The notes under the pieces were generated by a model that was not told the DNA's origin, ran no database searches, and saw only the letters and a list, made by a program, of their open reading frames with translations. From the NCBI RefSeq assembly GCF_005938645.2, contig NZ_CP042171.1, positions 682,001 through 746,000 on the forward strand: a stretch of 64,000 bases of DNA, written 5' to 3'. The DNA is from Pedobacter sp. KBS0701. Lineage in GTDB: Bacteria > Bacteroidota > Bacteroidia > Sphingobacteriales > Sphingobacteriaceae. A program made the translations under genes and the position numbers. Positions 34,931 through 43,616 of this stretch are shown piece by piece. The stretch's first letter is position 1. Each line of letters opens with the position of its first letter.

Positions 34931-35656
34931 ATGTACGCAGTTTTTAAACGCGAGTTATTCAGTTTCTTGAGTTCGATGGTTGCCTATATAACCATTGGCA
35001 TTTTTCTATTGGTTTCTGGCCTCTTACTTTGGTTTTTTCCTGATACTTCAGTGCTTGATTATGGTTATGCCGAACTTGACGGTTTTTTCAGTTTGGTTCC
35101 TTATCTTTTTATGTTTCTCATTCCCGCCATTACCATGCGCTCTTTTGCCGAGGAAAGGAGAGAGGGGACTTTCGAACTTTTAATTACCCGGCCCATCCAA
35201 ATCTGGCAGATTATTGCGGCAAAATATTTAGCGAGCCTGGTTTTGGTATTATTTGCCTTAATCCCAACCTTAGTCTATTATTATAGCATCTCAAAATTGG
35301 GTTTTCCTGAAGGAAATATCGATTCAGGATCGGTTATTGGCTCCTATATCGGTTTGTTTTTATTGGGTGCTGCCTTCACATCAATTGGTATTTTCTCTTC
35401 TGCATTAACTAAAAATCAGGTTATTGCATTTGTCATCAGCGCGGCCTTATGTGCATTTGCTTTTTTAGGCTTCGATTATAGCAGTCAGATTGCTGCATTT
35501 CAAAGTATGGAGAATATCGTTCGCAACTTAGGCATTAATCAACATTATACTTCCATAAGCCGTGGCGTTTTAGACACCAGAGATCTGATTTACTTTATCT
35601 CCTTTTCGGTACTTTTTTTATTGTTCACCAAATTAATCATAGGAGGTAAACGATAA
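34931..35656 (+). CDS. gldF: gliding-motility-type ABC transporter permease GldF
   Basis: A 241-residue integral membrane permease with six helices. The N-terminal MYAVFKRELFSFLSSMVAYI and the loop RSFAEERREGTFELLITRPI are hallmarks of the GldF/ABC-2 permease type. Its stop codon overlaps the gldG start by one base (TAATG). It forms, with GldG and the ATPase GldA, the predicted transporter. The gldF-gldG-dnaN order is also known from other Bacteroidota. Confidence 0.92.
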   Translation: MYAVFKRELFSFLSSMVAYITIGIFLLVSGLLLWFFPDTSVLDYGYAELDGFFSLVPYLFMFLIPAITMRSFAEERREGTFELLITRPIQIWQIIAAKYLASLVLVLFALIPTLVYYYSISKLGFPEGNIDSGSVIGSYIGLFLLGAAFTSIGIFSSALTKNQVIAFVISAALCAFAFLGFDYSSQIAAFQSMENIVRNLGINQHYTSISRGVLDTRDLIYFISFSVLFLLFTKLIIGGKR

Positions 35657-37341
35657 TGAAGCTGAAGAATAAATGGATTAATTTGATCGTCTTAATAACT
35701 ACACTGGTTATTATAAATATTTTAGGTCAGTACGTTTTCTATCGTTTTGATTTTACTGCCGATAAACGTTTTACACTGAGTGAGAAAACAAAAGGCTTAC
35801 TGCAGAAAAATGAAAAACCGGTAATTATTACTGTGTTTTTAGCTGGTGAGTTACCACCTGCATTTAAACGTCTGCAAGCTGCGGTATCGGATATTTTATC
35901 TGATTATAAAGCTTATGCTAAAACGGAAGTTAAAGTAGTTTTTGTCGACCCCATAGCCGGGCTTAATCAGGCCGATCAGGATACAGTAATCAATAATTTG
36001 TACGAAAGAGGAATAGAAGCAACCAATTTAAGTATTAAAACAGAAAGTGGGTTAACGCAGAAACTCGTATTTCCGATGGCCATGATGGAAAGTGAGGATA
36101 AGGAATTCCCCATTAAACTTTTTCAGAATTTAGATATCCGTGGGAATTACGAAGACAATATAAACCGCGCTATTGAAAATCTGGAGTACATTTTTACTTC
36201 AAGTTTAAAGAAGGTACTTTCGGGTGATAATCCTCGGATTGGTTTCTCTGAATCAAATGGCGAACTCTCTGATTTGCAACTGGCTGATGCGATTCACACC
36301 TTATCGAATAGTTATCTGGTTGGCCGAATTGATTTAAATAGTATTGATAAGGCAGGGCTTGATAAATTGAAAATGCTGATTATTGCCAAGCCCAGGAAAC
36401 CATTTACAGAAGCTGAAAAATACAAAATCAACTATTTTGTAATGAATGGCGGGAGGGTAATCTGGAGTATCGACCAGGTAAATGCCGAATTGGATAGTTT
36501 AGGTGGGAAAAGTGGACAGATGGCTGTTAATAGTAATCTGAACCTGGATGATATGCTTTTTATGTATGGCGCAAGGATCAATTATAATATTATTGCTGAT
36601 CCGGCGAACAGTACCGAAATTCCGGTTTCAACAGGGGTTGTAGGCGGACAGAACCAGATGCAACTGGTGCCCTGGATTTATTATCCTATCTTATTACCTG
36701 ATACGGCTGGAAGTGTAGTGAAAAAGCTGGATGGTGTAAAATCTGAATTTCCAAGCACGGTAGATACTATTGGAGTTAAAGGTGTGAAGAAATCTTACAT
36801 TTTGAATACCTCGCCTTATAACAAAGTATTTAATGTGCCGAAATTGTTTAACTTGCAGATGGTAGGCGAACAGTTAGATCCACGATCTTTCCAGAGTAAA
36901 CCGCAACATGTTGGTTTGATCTTAGAAGGTCATTTCCCATCGGTTTTTGCCGGGCGCCCCTTACCAGCTACCATTACGCTGCCTTATACCTTAGAAAGCA
37001 CCAGCAAAGCTTCTAAAATGATCGTAATAGGAGATGGTGATATTTTTAAAAACCAGGTATCAGCGCAAAACGGAACGCCCTTTCCATTAGGTTTCGATCG
37101 TTATTCGCAGCGTACTTTTGGCAATAAGGCTTTATTACTCAACATTGTCGATTATTTTACAGATAACGATAACTTAATTGCCCTAAGGAATAAAGAAGTA
37201 AAAATTAGATTGTTGGATAAGGCGAAAATTAAGCTCGAAAAAACAAAGTGGCAATTTATAAATGTTGTGGCGCCCTTGTTATTGTTAATATTCTTTGCAA
37301 TTTTTCAACATTATTACCGCAAATACAAGTACGCTAAATAA
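35656..37341 (+). CDS. gldG: gliding-motility-associated ABC transporter substrate-binding-type protein GldG
   Basis: A 561-residue protein with an N-terminal membrane helix (about 8-27) and a C-terminal one (about 533-552) around a large extracytoplasmic domain. FTADKRFTLSEKTKGLL and the later INRAIENLEYIFTSSLKKV match the GldG/ABC auxiliary family. The start is coupled to gldF by one-base overlap. An AGGAGG sequence (35641-35646) lies nine bases before the ATG, an unusually good Shine-Dalgarno match for this phylum, although it also encodes the end of GldF. Confidence 0.92.
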   Translation: MKLKNKWINLIVLITTLVIINILGQYVFYRFDFTADKRFTLSEKTKGLLQKNEKPVIITVFLAGELPPAFKRLQAAVSDILSDYKAYAKTEVKVVFVDPIAGLNQADQDTVINNLYERGIEATNLSIKTESGLTQKLVFPMAMMESEDKEFPIKLFQNLDIRGNYEDNINRAIENLEYIFTSSLKKVLSGDNPRIGFSESNGELSDLQLADAIHTLSNSYLVGRIDLNSIDKAGLDKLKMLIIAKPRKPFTEAEKYKINYFVMNGGRVIWSIDQVNAELDSLGGKSGQMAVNSNLNLDDMLFMYGARINYNIIADPANSTEIPVSTGVVGGQNQMQLVPWIYYPILLPDTAGSVVKKLDGVKSEFPSTVDTIGVKGVKKSYILNTSPYNKVFNVPKLFNLQMVGEQLDPRSFQSKPQHVGLILEGHFPSVFAGRPLPATITLPYTLESTSKASKMIVIGDGDIFKNQVSAQNGTPFPLGFDRYSQRTFGNKALLLNIVDYFTDNDNLIALRNKEVKIRLLDKAKIKLEKTKWQFINVVAPLLLLIFFAIFQHYYRKYKYAK

Positions 37342-37374
37342 TTTTTATATTTTTGAAGAAGACTAAATAACATC

Positions 37375-38499
37375 ATGAGATTTATTGTATCCACATCAAC
37401 TCTATTAAAACACTTACAAACCGTAAATGGTGCATCAAGCAGCAGTACGGTTTTGCCTATATTAGAAAATTTTCTCTTCGAAATTAAAGATGGAAACTTA
37501 ACTATCTCTGCTACCGATCTGCAAACCAGCATGACAACTGCTTTGGCTGTAGAGTCAAAGGAAGAAGGCAAAGTGGCTGTTCCATCTAAAATTTTATTAG
37601 ATACGCTTAAAACGTTACCAGATCAACCAATCGCTTTCAATATCGATGATAGTACTTTTGCGATCGAGATCAGCGCCGGTGATGGTAAATATAAATTGAG
37701 TGGTGAAAATGGTGATGATTTTCCGAAGATTCCTGTAGTAGAAAACGCGTCTTCTGTAAATTTACCAGCATCAGTTTTAACCGAAGCCATAACAAAAACT
37801 ATTTTTGCGGTAAGTAATGATGAGTTGCGCCCGGCTATGACAGGTGTATTCTGTCAGTTATCTCCTCAGCACATCACCTTTGTAGCTACTGATGCACATA
37901 AATTGGTGAGATATCGCCGTATGGATAGCAAAGCAGATAAAGCAACCTCATTTATTCTTCCGAAAAAGGCCTTAACACTTTTAAAAGCTGCTTTACCTTC
38001 AACAGATATTAATGTATCAGTAGATTATAATGCAACAAGCGCTTTCTTTAAGTTCGAAAATATCAACTTAGTGTGTCGTTTAATAGACGAGCGCTATCCT
38101 GATTATGAAGCAGTAATTCCAACCAATAATCCAAACAAGCTAATTATCGATAGAAGTTTGTTTTTAAATACCCTTCGCAGGGTTGTAATTTTTGCCAATA
38201 AAACGACGCATCAGGTAAGATTGAAAATTAGCGGAAGTGAATTAAATATCTCTTCTGAAGATTTGGATTTTGCTAACGAGGCACATGAGCGTTTAAGTTG
38301 CCAATATGATGGTGAAGACCTCGAAATTGGCTTCAATGCACGCTTTTTGATCGAAATGTTAAGTAATTTAAGTGGTGATGAAGTTACTTTAGAACTTTCT
38401 ACACCAAATAGGGCTGGACTTTTAATTCCGCAAACCAATGACGAAAATGAAGACGTCTTAATGTTGGTAATGCCTGTGATGCTAAACAATAGTTATTAA
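37375..38499 (+). CDS. dnaN: DNA polymerase III sliding clamp (beta subunit)
   Basis: A 374-residue ring-forming clamp with the three repeated domains of the family. The first starts MRFIVSTSTLLKHLQTVNG, the second covers the region of ELRPAMTGVFCQL, and the third RDERYPDYEAVIP-like motif appears as LIDERYPDYEAVIP. The C-terminal MLVMPVMLNNSY is typical. A TATTTTTG box (37348-37355) lies 19 bases before the ATG. No dnaA or origin-like repeats are near, so this is not a classical oriC context. Confidence 0.96.
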   Translation: MRFIVSTSTLLKHLQTVNGASSSSTVLPILENFLFEIKDGNLTISATDLQTSMTTALAVESKEEGKVAVPSKILLDTLKTLPDQPIAFNIDDSTFAIEISAGDGKYKLSGENGDDFPKIPVVENASSVNLPASVLTEAITKTIFAVSNDELRPAMTGVFCQLSPQHITFVATDAHKLVRYRRMDSKADKATSFILPKKALTLLKAALPSTDINVSVDYNATSAFFKFENINLVCRLIDERYPDYEAVIPTNNPNKLIIDRSLFLNTLRRVVIFANKTTHQVRLKISGSELNISSEDLDFANEAHERLSCQYDGEDLEIGFNARFLIEMLSNLSGDEVTLELSTPNRAGLLIPQTNDENEDVLMLVMPVMLNNSY

Positions 38500-38526
38500 A
38501 AAAAAACTAATTCATTAGTTTAATGG

Positions 38527-38559
38527 AAAAATGGCTTGGTTTTTGACCGAGCCATTTTT
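38527..38559 (+). terminator. intrinsic terminator after dnaN
   Basis: A 14-bp stem with one G-U pair, AAAAATGGCTTGGT (38527-38540) against 38546-38559, has loop TTTTG and a T-rich tail. An ATG inside it (38531) is in frame with the next gene but lies in the stem, so it was not used as a start. Confidence 0.85.
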
Positions 38560-38584
38560 GTTTTTAATCAACCAACACAAACTA

Positions 38585-39262
38585 ATGAAAATCTATAACA
38601 ACCTCTCGAAACTCCTGCTTTTGCTCATTGCCTTATGCAGTATAGGCTTGTCATCCTGTAAAAAAAATAATCCAGGTGAAGTAGTTAATGGCGAGGCCAG
38701 GTTAAAAATGGTTAATGCTTCACTGGCCGAGGATCATCAGGATTTTTATTTAGATAAGGAGAAACTAACCACTTCGGCGTTAGCATTTGGAGAAACGAGC
38801 GAATATGTAAAAATACCTTCAGGTAATAGAAGCGTTTCTTACACCGGAACAAATAATACGGGTACAGATACTTCATTAAACTTTACCCCATCTATCACAT
38901 ACACTACTTTTTTGGTTACCAATAAAAAGGGCGAACTGGAAATTGTTAATTATGAAGATAATCTGAGTAATACAGAATCAGCCAAAGCAAAAATTAAACT
39001 GATTAACCTTACGCCCAGTTTTGCGACAGGTATAAACGTTATGGTGGAGGGAGGTACACAATTCGTTAACGGATTGGCTTTTAAAGAAGCCTCGAATTAT
39101 TTTACGGTAGATACTGGTGTAAATTTAAGATATTCAGTGGTAGGTTCAGGTAGTATTAAAACGATTGAAAGCACAAACTTGTCAGGAGGTAAAATTTATA
39201 CGGTCTGGTTTAGTGGTACTACCGCTGCAACATTAACTTCACATATCATTACCGATAATTAA
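38585..39262 (+). CDS. DUF4397 domain lipoprotein
   Basis: A 225-residue exported lipoprotein. The ATG at 38585 gives a clean signal MKIYNNLSKLLLLLIALCS with lipobox GLSSC; the upstream in-frame ATG lies in the dnaN terminator. The mature protein is beta-rich with ARLKMVNASLAEDHQDFYLD, typical of DUF4397. The function is unknown. The next gene encodes a diverged paralogue in the same direction 59 bp downstream. Confidence 0.83.
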   Translation: MKIYNNLSKLLLLLIALCSIGLSSCKKNNPGEVVNGEARLKMVNASLAEDHQDFYLDKEKLTTSALAFGETSEYVKIPSGNRSVSYTGTNNTGTDTSLNFTPSITYTTFLVTNKKGELEIVNYEDNLSNTESAKAKIKLINLTPSFATGINVMVEGGTQFVNGLAFKEASNYFTVDTGVNLRYSVVGSGSIKTIESTNLSGGKIYTVWFSGTTAATLTSHIITDN

Positions 39263-39321
39263 TTTCAAAGTTTAATATGCTTTCTGCTATCTTTACGTTT
39301 TATTAGCATTGGCAATTTTAT

Positions 39322-40023
39322 ATGAAAAATACAGTATTGTTTTCCAAAATATTCCTTCTTTTTGCATGCGCTTTTTTAATCAGCTCTTGTATCAAAAACA
39401 ATAATTTCATTAAAGGAGATGCGAAAATCCGTTTTTTTCAAGCGGCTTCCACCGATACAACTCAAAATTTTTATTTAAATGGGATACAGATTGGAACTTC
39501 GGTAGCTTATAATACAAATACAAGTTATGTTGTTATACCCGGCGATTCTGTTTTTAACATCACTACCAAAAATATAGGCACTGGTGTAGATGCTACTTCA
39601 TTGACGAATCAGACATTTAAAATTGGTCAAAATTATTCTGTTTTTTATTACAAAGAAAAAACCGGCGATCCTGCAAAATTGAAAGTTTATACGGATGATG
39701 TAAAACCAGATCTGGATTCTGCTAAGTTAACTTTTATAAACCTGGGTTACACACTTGGATCTAACGTTGTAATTACAGATAGTACAAATACAGCTAAACC
39801 GATTGAATCTTCACTTGGTTATGGTGAGACTAAGACTTTTAAAGTAAAAGTTAATAAGATCATGAAATATGCATTTAAATTATCTATCCCTACAGCAACA
39901 AATCCACCACCCGTTGTCACACGTTTAGATTCTCTCACCATTAATAATGGACGAGTTTACCTGATATTACTTGACGGAGATAAAAAAGGTGAGCTTAAAA
40001 ACCGGATCATCTCATCCAACTAA
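39322..40023 (+). CDS. DUF4397 domain lipoprotein, paralogue of the previous gene
   Basis: A 233-residue lipoprotein with signal MKNTVLFSKIFLLFACAFL and lipobox LISSC. GDAKIRFFQAASTDTTQNFY aligns with the matching segment of its neighbour (GEARLKMVNASLAEDHQDFY), so the two look like a tandem duplication that has diverged strongly. Both are beta-rich and probably face the outside of the inner or outer membrane. Confidence 0.83.
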   Translation: MKNTVLFSKIFLLFACAFLISSCIKNNNFIKGDAKIRFFQAASTDTTQNFYLNGIQIGTSVAYNTNTSYVVIPGDSVFNITTKNIGTGVDATSLTNQTFKIGQNYSVFYYKEKTGDPAKLKVYTDDVKPDLDSAKLTFINLGYTLGSNVVITDSTNTAKPIESSLGYGETKTFKVKVNKIMKYAFKLSIPTATNPPPVVTRLDSLTINNGRVYLILLDGDKKGELKNRIISSN

Positions 40024-40088
40024 TTATTTATTACTATTTTAAGCATTAATCTCTTTACTATTTATACTTTTGCCCAAAATCAGATAAA

Positions 40089-40775
40089 TTGGAATTACTA
40101 CAGCAGCTTTTAGATTTTATTCTTCACATTGATGTTCATTTAGCCGAAATTGTTAATGAATATCGTACATGGACCTACCTTATTTTATTCCTGATCATTT
40201 TTGCGGAAACAGGTTTTGTGGTTACACCGTTCCTTCCCGGCGATTCATTGCTTTTTGCGATGGGTGCATTAATTGCAGGCGAACATGAAACTGGTTTAAA
40301 TATCTGGATTATGCTCCTTATATTAATTGTAGCTGCGATTTTGGGGAATACAGTTAACTATAAACTGGGAAGTGTTTTGGGCGCCGGGGTATTTAAAGAG
40401 AAAAATAAAATCTTAAAACTTAAATATTATCACCAATCGCATGAATTTTTCGAAAAACATGGTGGTAAAGCCATTATGTTGAGCCGGTTCTTGCCGATTT
40501 TCCGAACAATTGCGCCTTTTGTTGCCGGTATAGCGAAAATGCCTTTTGGCCGTTTTACCTACTATAATATTATTGGTGGTGTAACCTGGATTTTCGCCCT
40601 ATTAATTGGTGGTTACCTGTTAGGACAGATTCCGGTAATCAAAAATAACTTCGAACTTGTCATCATCTTTATTGCCGTAGTTACTTTTGTTCCTGCCATT
40701 TGGGCTGCCATCAGGAGCCGCATGGAGCCTAAAAAGGTTGAAAAAATTATTGAAGGAGAGGATCCCAAATCATAA
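40089..40775 (+). CDS. DedA family membrane protein
   Basis: A 228-residue inner-membrane protein of the DedA/VTT superfamily, likely involved in lipid or undecaprenyl phosphate movement. The core motifs are FAETGFVVTPFLPGDSLLFA (about 40-59), the KHGGKAIMLSRFLPIFRT segment near 125 and the FVAGIAKMPFGRF loop. The start is the TTG at 40089, because no in-frame ATG precedes the first helix. The end is immediately followed by the oppositely oriented S1/P1-like gene; the stops are adjacent. Confidence 0.9.
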   Translation: MELLQQLLDFILHIDVHLAEIVNEYRTWTYLILFLIIFAETGFVVTPFLPGDSLLFAMGALIAGEHETGLNIWIMLLILIVAAILGNTVNYKLGSVLGAGVFKEKNKILKLKYYHQSHEFFEKHGGKAIMLSRFLPIFRTIAPFVAGIAKMPFGRFTYYNIIGGVTWIFALLIGGYLLGQIPVIKNNFELVIIFIAVVTFVPAIWAAIRSRMEPKKVEKIIEGEDPKS

Positions 40776-41732
40776 CTAAAGTTCCCGGCCGATAAGTATA
40801 CCATTTTGGTATTTCTTTTCGGTTTCTTTTTCCTCTTTTTGTTCATCAGGCGATATTTCTGTTTTAACCAGGTTTTTGAGCACCGGCTGTCCGGCATCTA
40901 CCCAGGCTGAATACCAAAAAGAACCTATGGTTAATATGGCAGCGCGCATCTGTTTTTCGACCATATTGTTCATCTTATCGTGATAGGCTTTTGAATATTC
41001 TCTGGAGTATTGTTTGAGCACGGTATTGTTCCGTTCTGAAAAGCTATACTTTTGCCTGGAAGGAAATGATGCATTTAATGCTGCTTCACAACTTAGAACA
41101 GTATCAACCAAACTATGGGTATGTTTAAGTACTTTCCAGATTTCCTGCAATGGGTTTTCAATATAATCTGCCTGGCCTACAACAAAATTGTACTGAGTTG
41201 AAAACAATTCAGGTAAACGGCTTTCCCAAAAAGCGTGGATACCAACTTGATTGGTGAGTTGCCCGTTATGGTTGGCAGTGGTGTGTAAAGGAACGTGTGC
41301 ATCGCCAATGTAATGGCCCAGATCTGCAGAATATTTTAATATTTTTACCGAATCATGCATTTTAAATGCTTTAACTAAACCAAAATAGCTACGCTGTATT
41401 TGCCAGGGGATAATACCATCGGTGTTCAGCTTTTTTAATCCATATCTGGCCAGGGCATCATCCCATTTTTCAGGAATGCTATCAATATTTTTTTCATAAT
41501 TTTCCACATCAAGGTAATGCCGTGGTGCTTCTAGCGTATCAGCATATCTCCGTTTATCTGGATCAACAGCATGTTCGGTAATGTATTTGATGTTCTTTTT
41601 ATAGAAACCGATCATGTCAGGAGGCAAAGTAAAAACAGCAAGATTGTTTATCCTTTGATGTGCAAAGAACCCCCAGGAGGTACAAAAAAGTATAGGGATG
41701 ATTAACGCGGTTAAAATCGTTAATCTTTTCAT
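40776..41732 (-). CDS. secreted S1/P1 nuclease / zinc-dependent phospholipase C-like protein
   Basis: A 318-residue exported enzyme of the superfamily of S1/P1 nucleases and zinc phospholipase C. The mature N-terminal Trp ligand (CTSWGFFAHQRIN; Trp20, His25) follows a signal peptide. The central motif HYIGDAHVPLHTT and later GIHAFWE hold further zinc ligands. The ATG at 41732 was used rather than the one at 41780, which would place 16 residues before the signal peptide. The substrate (nucleic acid or phospholipid) cannot be told from sequence alone. Confidence 0.8.
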   Translation of the reverse strand: MKRLTILTALIIPILFCTSWGFFAHQRINNLAVFTLPPDMIGFYKKNIKYITEHAVDPDKRRYADTLEAPRHYLDVENYEKNIDSIPEKWDDALARYGLKKLNTDGIIPWQIQRSYFGLVKAFKMHDSVKILKYSADLGHYIGDAHVPLHTTANHNGQLTNQVGIHAFWESRLPELFSTQYNFVVGQADYIENPLQEIWKVLKHTHSLVDTVLSCEAALNASFPSRQKYSFSERNNTVLKQYSREYSKAYHDKMNNMVEKQMRAAILTIGSFWYSAWVDAGQPVLKNLVKTEISPDEQKEEKETEKKYQNGILIGREL

Positions 41733-41783
41733 ATAACCTAAGATAAGTAATTTTCTTTGTACTCCCCAGGTTAGAAGCAAAAA

Positions 41784-42209
41784 TTATGCGTTTTCCATTT
41801 TTTTCATGTCCAGCTTTTTCATCTGCATAACCACATCCATTACTCTTTTTGCTCTTTCGGGTTCAGCCATTAGCGTACCAATGTTTGATGGAACAATTTG
41901 CCATGAAAGTCCGAATTTATCCTTTAGCCATCCGCAAACACTCTCTGTGCCTCCATCATTTATAAAAGTATCCCAGTAATAATCTATTTCATTCTGACTG
42001 TCACAGTTAACCATAAGTGAAATAGCTTCATCGAATTTAAATTGTGGCCCGCCATTAAGGCCCATAAATTTATTTCCATTTAATTCAAAAGTAACTACCA
42101 TAGGGGTAATCTGAGTAATTTTGGAATCTTTAAAAACGGTGCAGTAGTATTTTGCTGCTGCTTCGGCTTGTCCGTCAAACCAAAGGCATGTTACAAGTGG
42201 TTTTGTCAT
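41784..42209 (-). CDS. VOC-fold protein (PhnB-like)
   Basis: A 141-residue cytoplasmic glyoxalase-fold protein. VTCLWFDGQAEAAAKYY, FELNGNKFMGLNGGP and DKFGLSWQIVP are typical of the PhnB-like group sometimes labelled 3-demethylubiquinone methyltransferase-like. The enzymatic role is unknown. It is 51 bp upstream of the S1/P1-like gene on the same strand and may be co-transcribed. Confidence 0.88.
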   Translation of the reverse strand: MTKPLVTCLWFDGQAEAAAKYYCTVFKDSKITQITPMVVTFELNGNKFMGLNGGPQFKFDEAISLMVNCDSQNEIDYYWDTFINDGGTESVCGWLKDKFGLSWQIVPSNIGTLMAEPERAKRVMDVVMQMKKLDMKKMENA

Positions 42210-42510
42210 TTTGTATAAGTTTTTTTGTTACCACAAGTTAGGTAGGATTTTTAGTCTGCGTAAGGTTTAAAAGTGACGATTTAAGGGGGCGATCTGGACA
42301 ATAATTTGCTATTATTTGCCTGGAATTAAGCCCCAAATTATACTAAATGAAGATTCAGGTGTTTATAGGACATGTTGTTTCACTCCGTTTTTGCTAATGG
42401 ACTAAATGAACGTGATTCTCTATCGCCGGAATAGGCTTCGTCAAGTTGTTGGGTTTAATTAATGTAATCGATTAAATGCCGAGGGTTGGAAAATGTTCTT
42501 CATGGTTTGT
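42210..42510. other. intergenic region, nothing recognised
   Basis: About 300 bp between the VOC gene and the end of the DUF695 gene, both transcribed leftward. No open frame of interest, no hairpin with a T-tract and no member of the repeat families seen elsewhere was found. Confidence 0.4.
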
Positions 42511-43602
42511 TTAGTTGCCCATAAATCTATTAAATGATTGCCAATATTTATCTCTGTAAATTTCGTAAGATATCTGAAAACTGCCGGCATATTTTTTGAT
42601 GAATTGGGGCATTATTTTCGAGGGTTTCCTGAATTCTTTACAAGCGAAGAAGATCTCTCTTGTGCCATTTGCGGTCTCTCTGCCGATGTTCAAATATCCA
42701 TCAGTATCTTTTAATAGCATTAAAATTTCATCTTCCAGCTTATTTAGCTGATCGTATTCATCTTTATTGGGTAATCCATTCCCGTCCGGAGAAAATCTAA
42801 TTTCAACATTTAAAATCCATGGGTGCGACGCTTTATCCTCCCAGGATAACAAACCGGTATTTACAACAGCAATTAATGGATTGCCATTTTCTAATTCCGC
42901 TTCCAGCATATTATAGCTGTCATTTTCAGTACTGTGAATTATGCCATCGTACTTTTCTATAAATTCCTTTTCACGCCAGATCAGAAAATCTTTTAATTTT
43001 TCTATCGGGATAAGCTCTTTTTCGTGCTGTTCTTTTCCAACTATATTTAACCGATCTATGGTAGTTGCGAAGTTCAGCTCCCCCAGGTAATTATCAAGAA
43101 AAATATATACCCCGTTTGTGATTGCGTTGGCATTCTGTTGGTTTAAATCGTCATGGACAATGGTTAGATCTATTTCATCTGGCAAATTTGGATGTACGGT
43201 ATAATAAAAATTTAAATTTTCTCTATTAAACTCGTAATTACCCATACTTATGTTTACATTTTCTATAGCTAAGGGTGATTTTAATGCAGTAATGGTCCAA
43301 CCGTCAATATTTGGTGCGGCGGCAACAAGCTCTTCTACAAAAACGATATTTTTAATGTTCCCATCGGCCGTAAGAACCAGTTCAGCGGTATTGTTATTGA
43401 TCATTCCTGTTAAAAAGAAATAACCATCTTTCAATTCGGCCAATTTGGGCGAAAGCTTATCGAAGAAGTCTTTTTCAAAATCCCCACTTGTTTTAACAAC
43501 ATTGAAGAAATCCTTTTCATTTTTCCGGAACCAGATCCAGAAATCTTCATTCGATTTTATTTTATCTTCTTTTTTCCCAAATAAATTTTTTAACAAACTC
43601 AT
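42511..43602 (-). CDS. DUF695 domain-containing protein
   Basis: A 363-residue cytoplasmic protein, acidic, without signal or membrane segment. The N-terminal two thirds are not recognised (starts MSLLKNLFGKKEDK). The C-terminal third resembles DUF695 (NPLIAVVNTGLLSWEDKASHPW, ending IYRDKYWQSFNRFMGN). The function is unknown. It follows the DUF3999 gene after 14 bases, so the three genes from 47205 to 42511 look like one operon. Confidence 0.75.
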   Translation of the reverse strand: MSLLKNLFGKKEDKIKSNEDFWIWFRKNEKDFFNVVKTSGDFEKDFFDKLSPKLAELKDGYFFLTGMINNNTAELVLTADGNIKNIVFVEELVAAAPNIDGWTITALKSPLAIENVNISMGNYEFNRENLNFYYTVHPNLPDEIDLTIVHDDLNQQNANAITNGVYIFLDNYLGELNFATTIDRLNIVGKEQHEKELIPIEKLKDFLIWREKEFIEKYDGIIHSTENDSYNMLEAELENGNPLIAVVNTGLLSWEDKASHPWILNVEIRFSPDGNGLPNKDEYDQLNKLEDEILMLLKDTDGYLNIGRETANGTREIFFACKEFRKPSKIMPQFIKKYAGSFQISYEIYRDKYWQSFNRFMGN

Positions 43603-43616
43603 CTTAATAATAAATC

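Noticed and set aside
37375..38499. Replication origin next to dnaN
   Set aside because: No dnaA gene and no cluster of DnaA boxes were seen; in Bacteroidota dnaN is often away from the origin.
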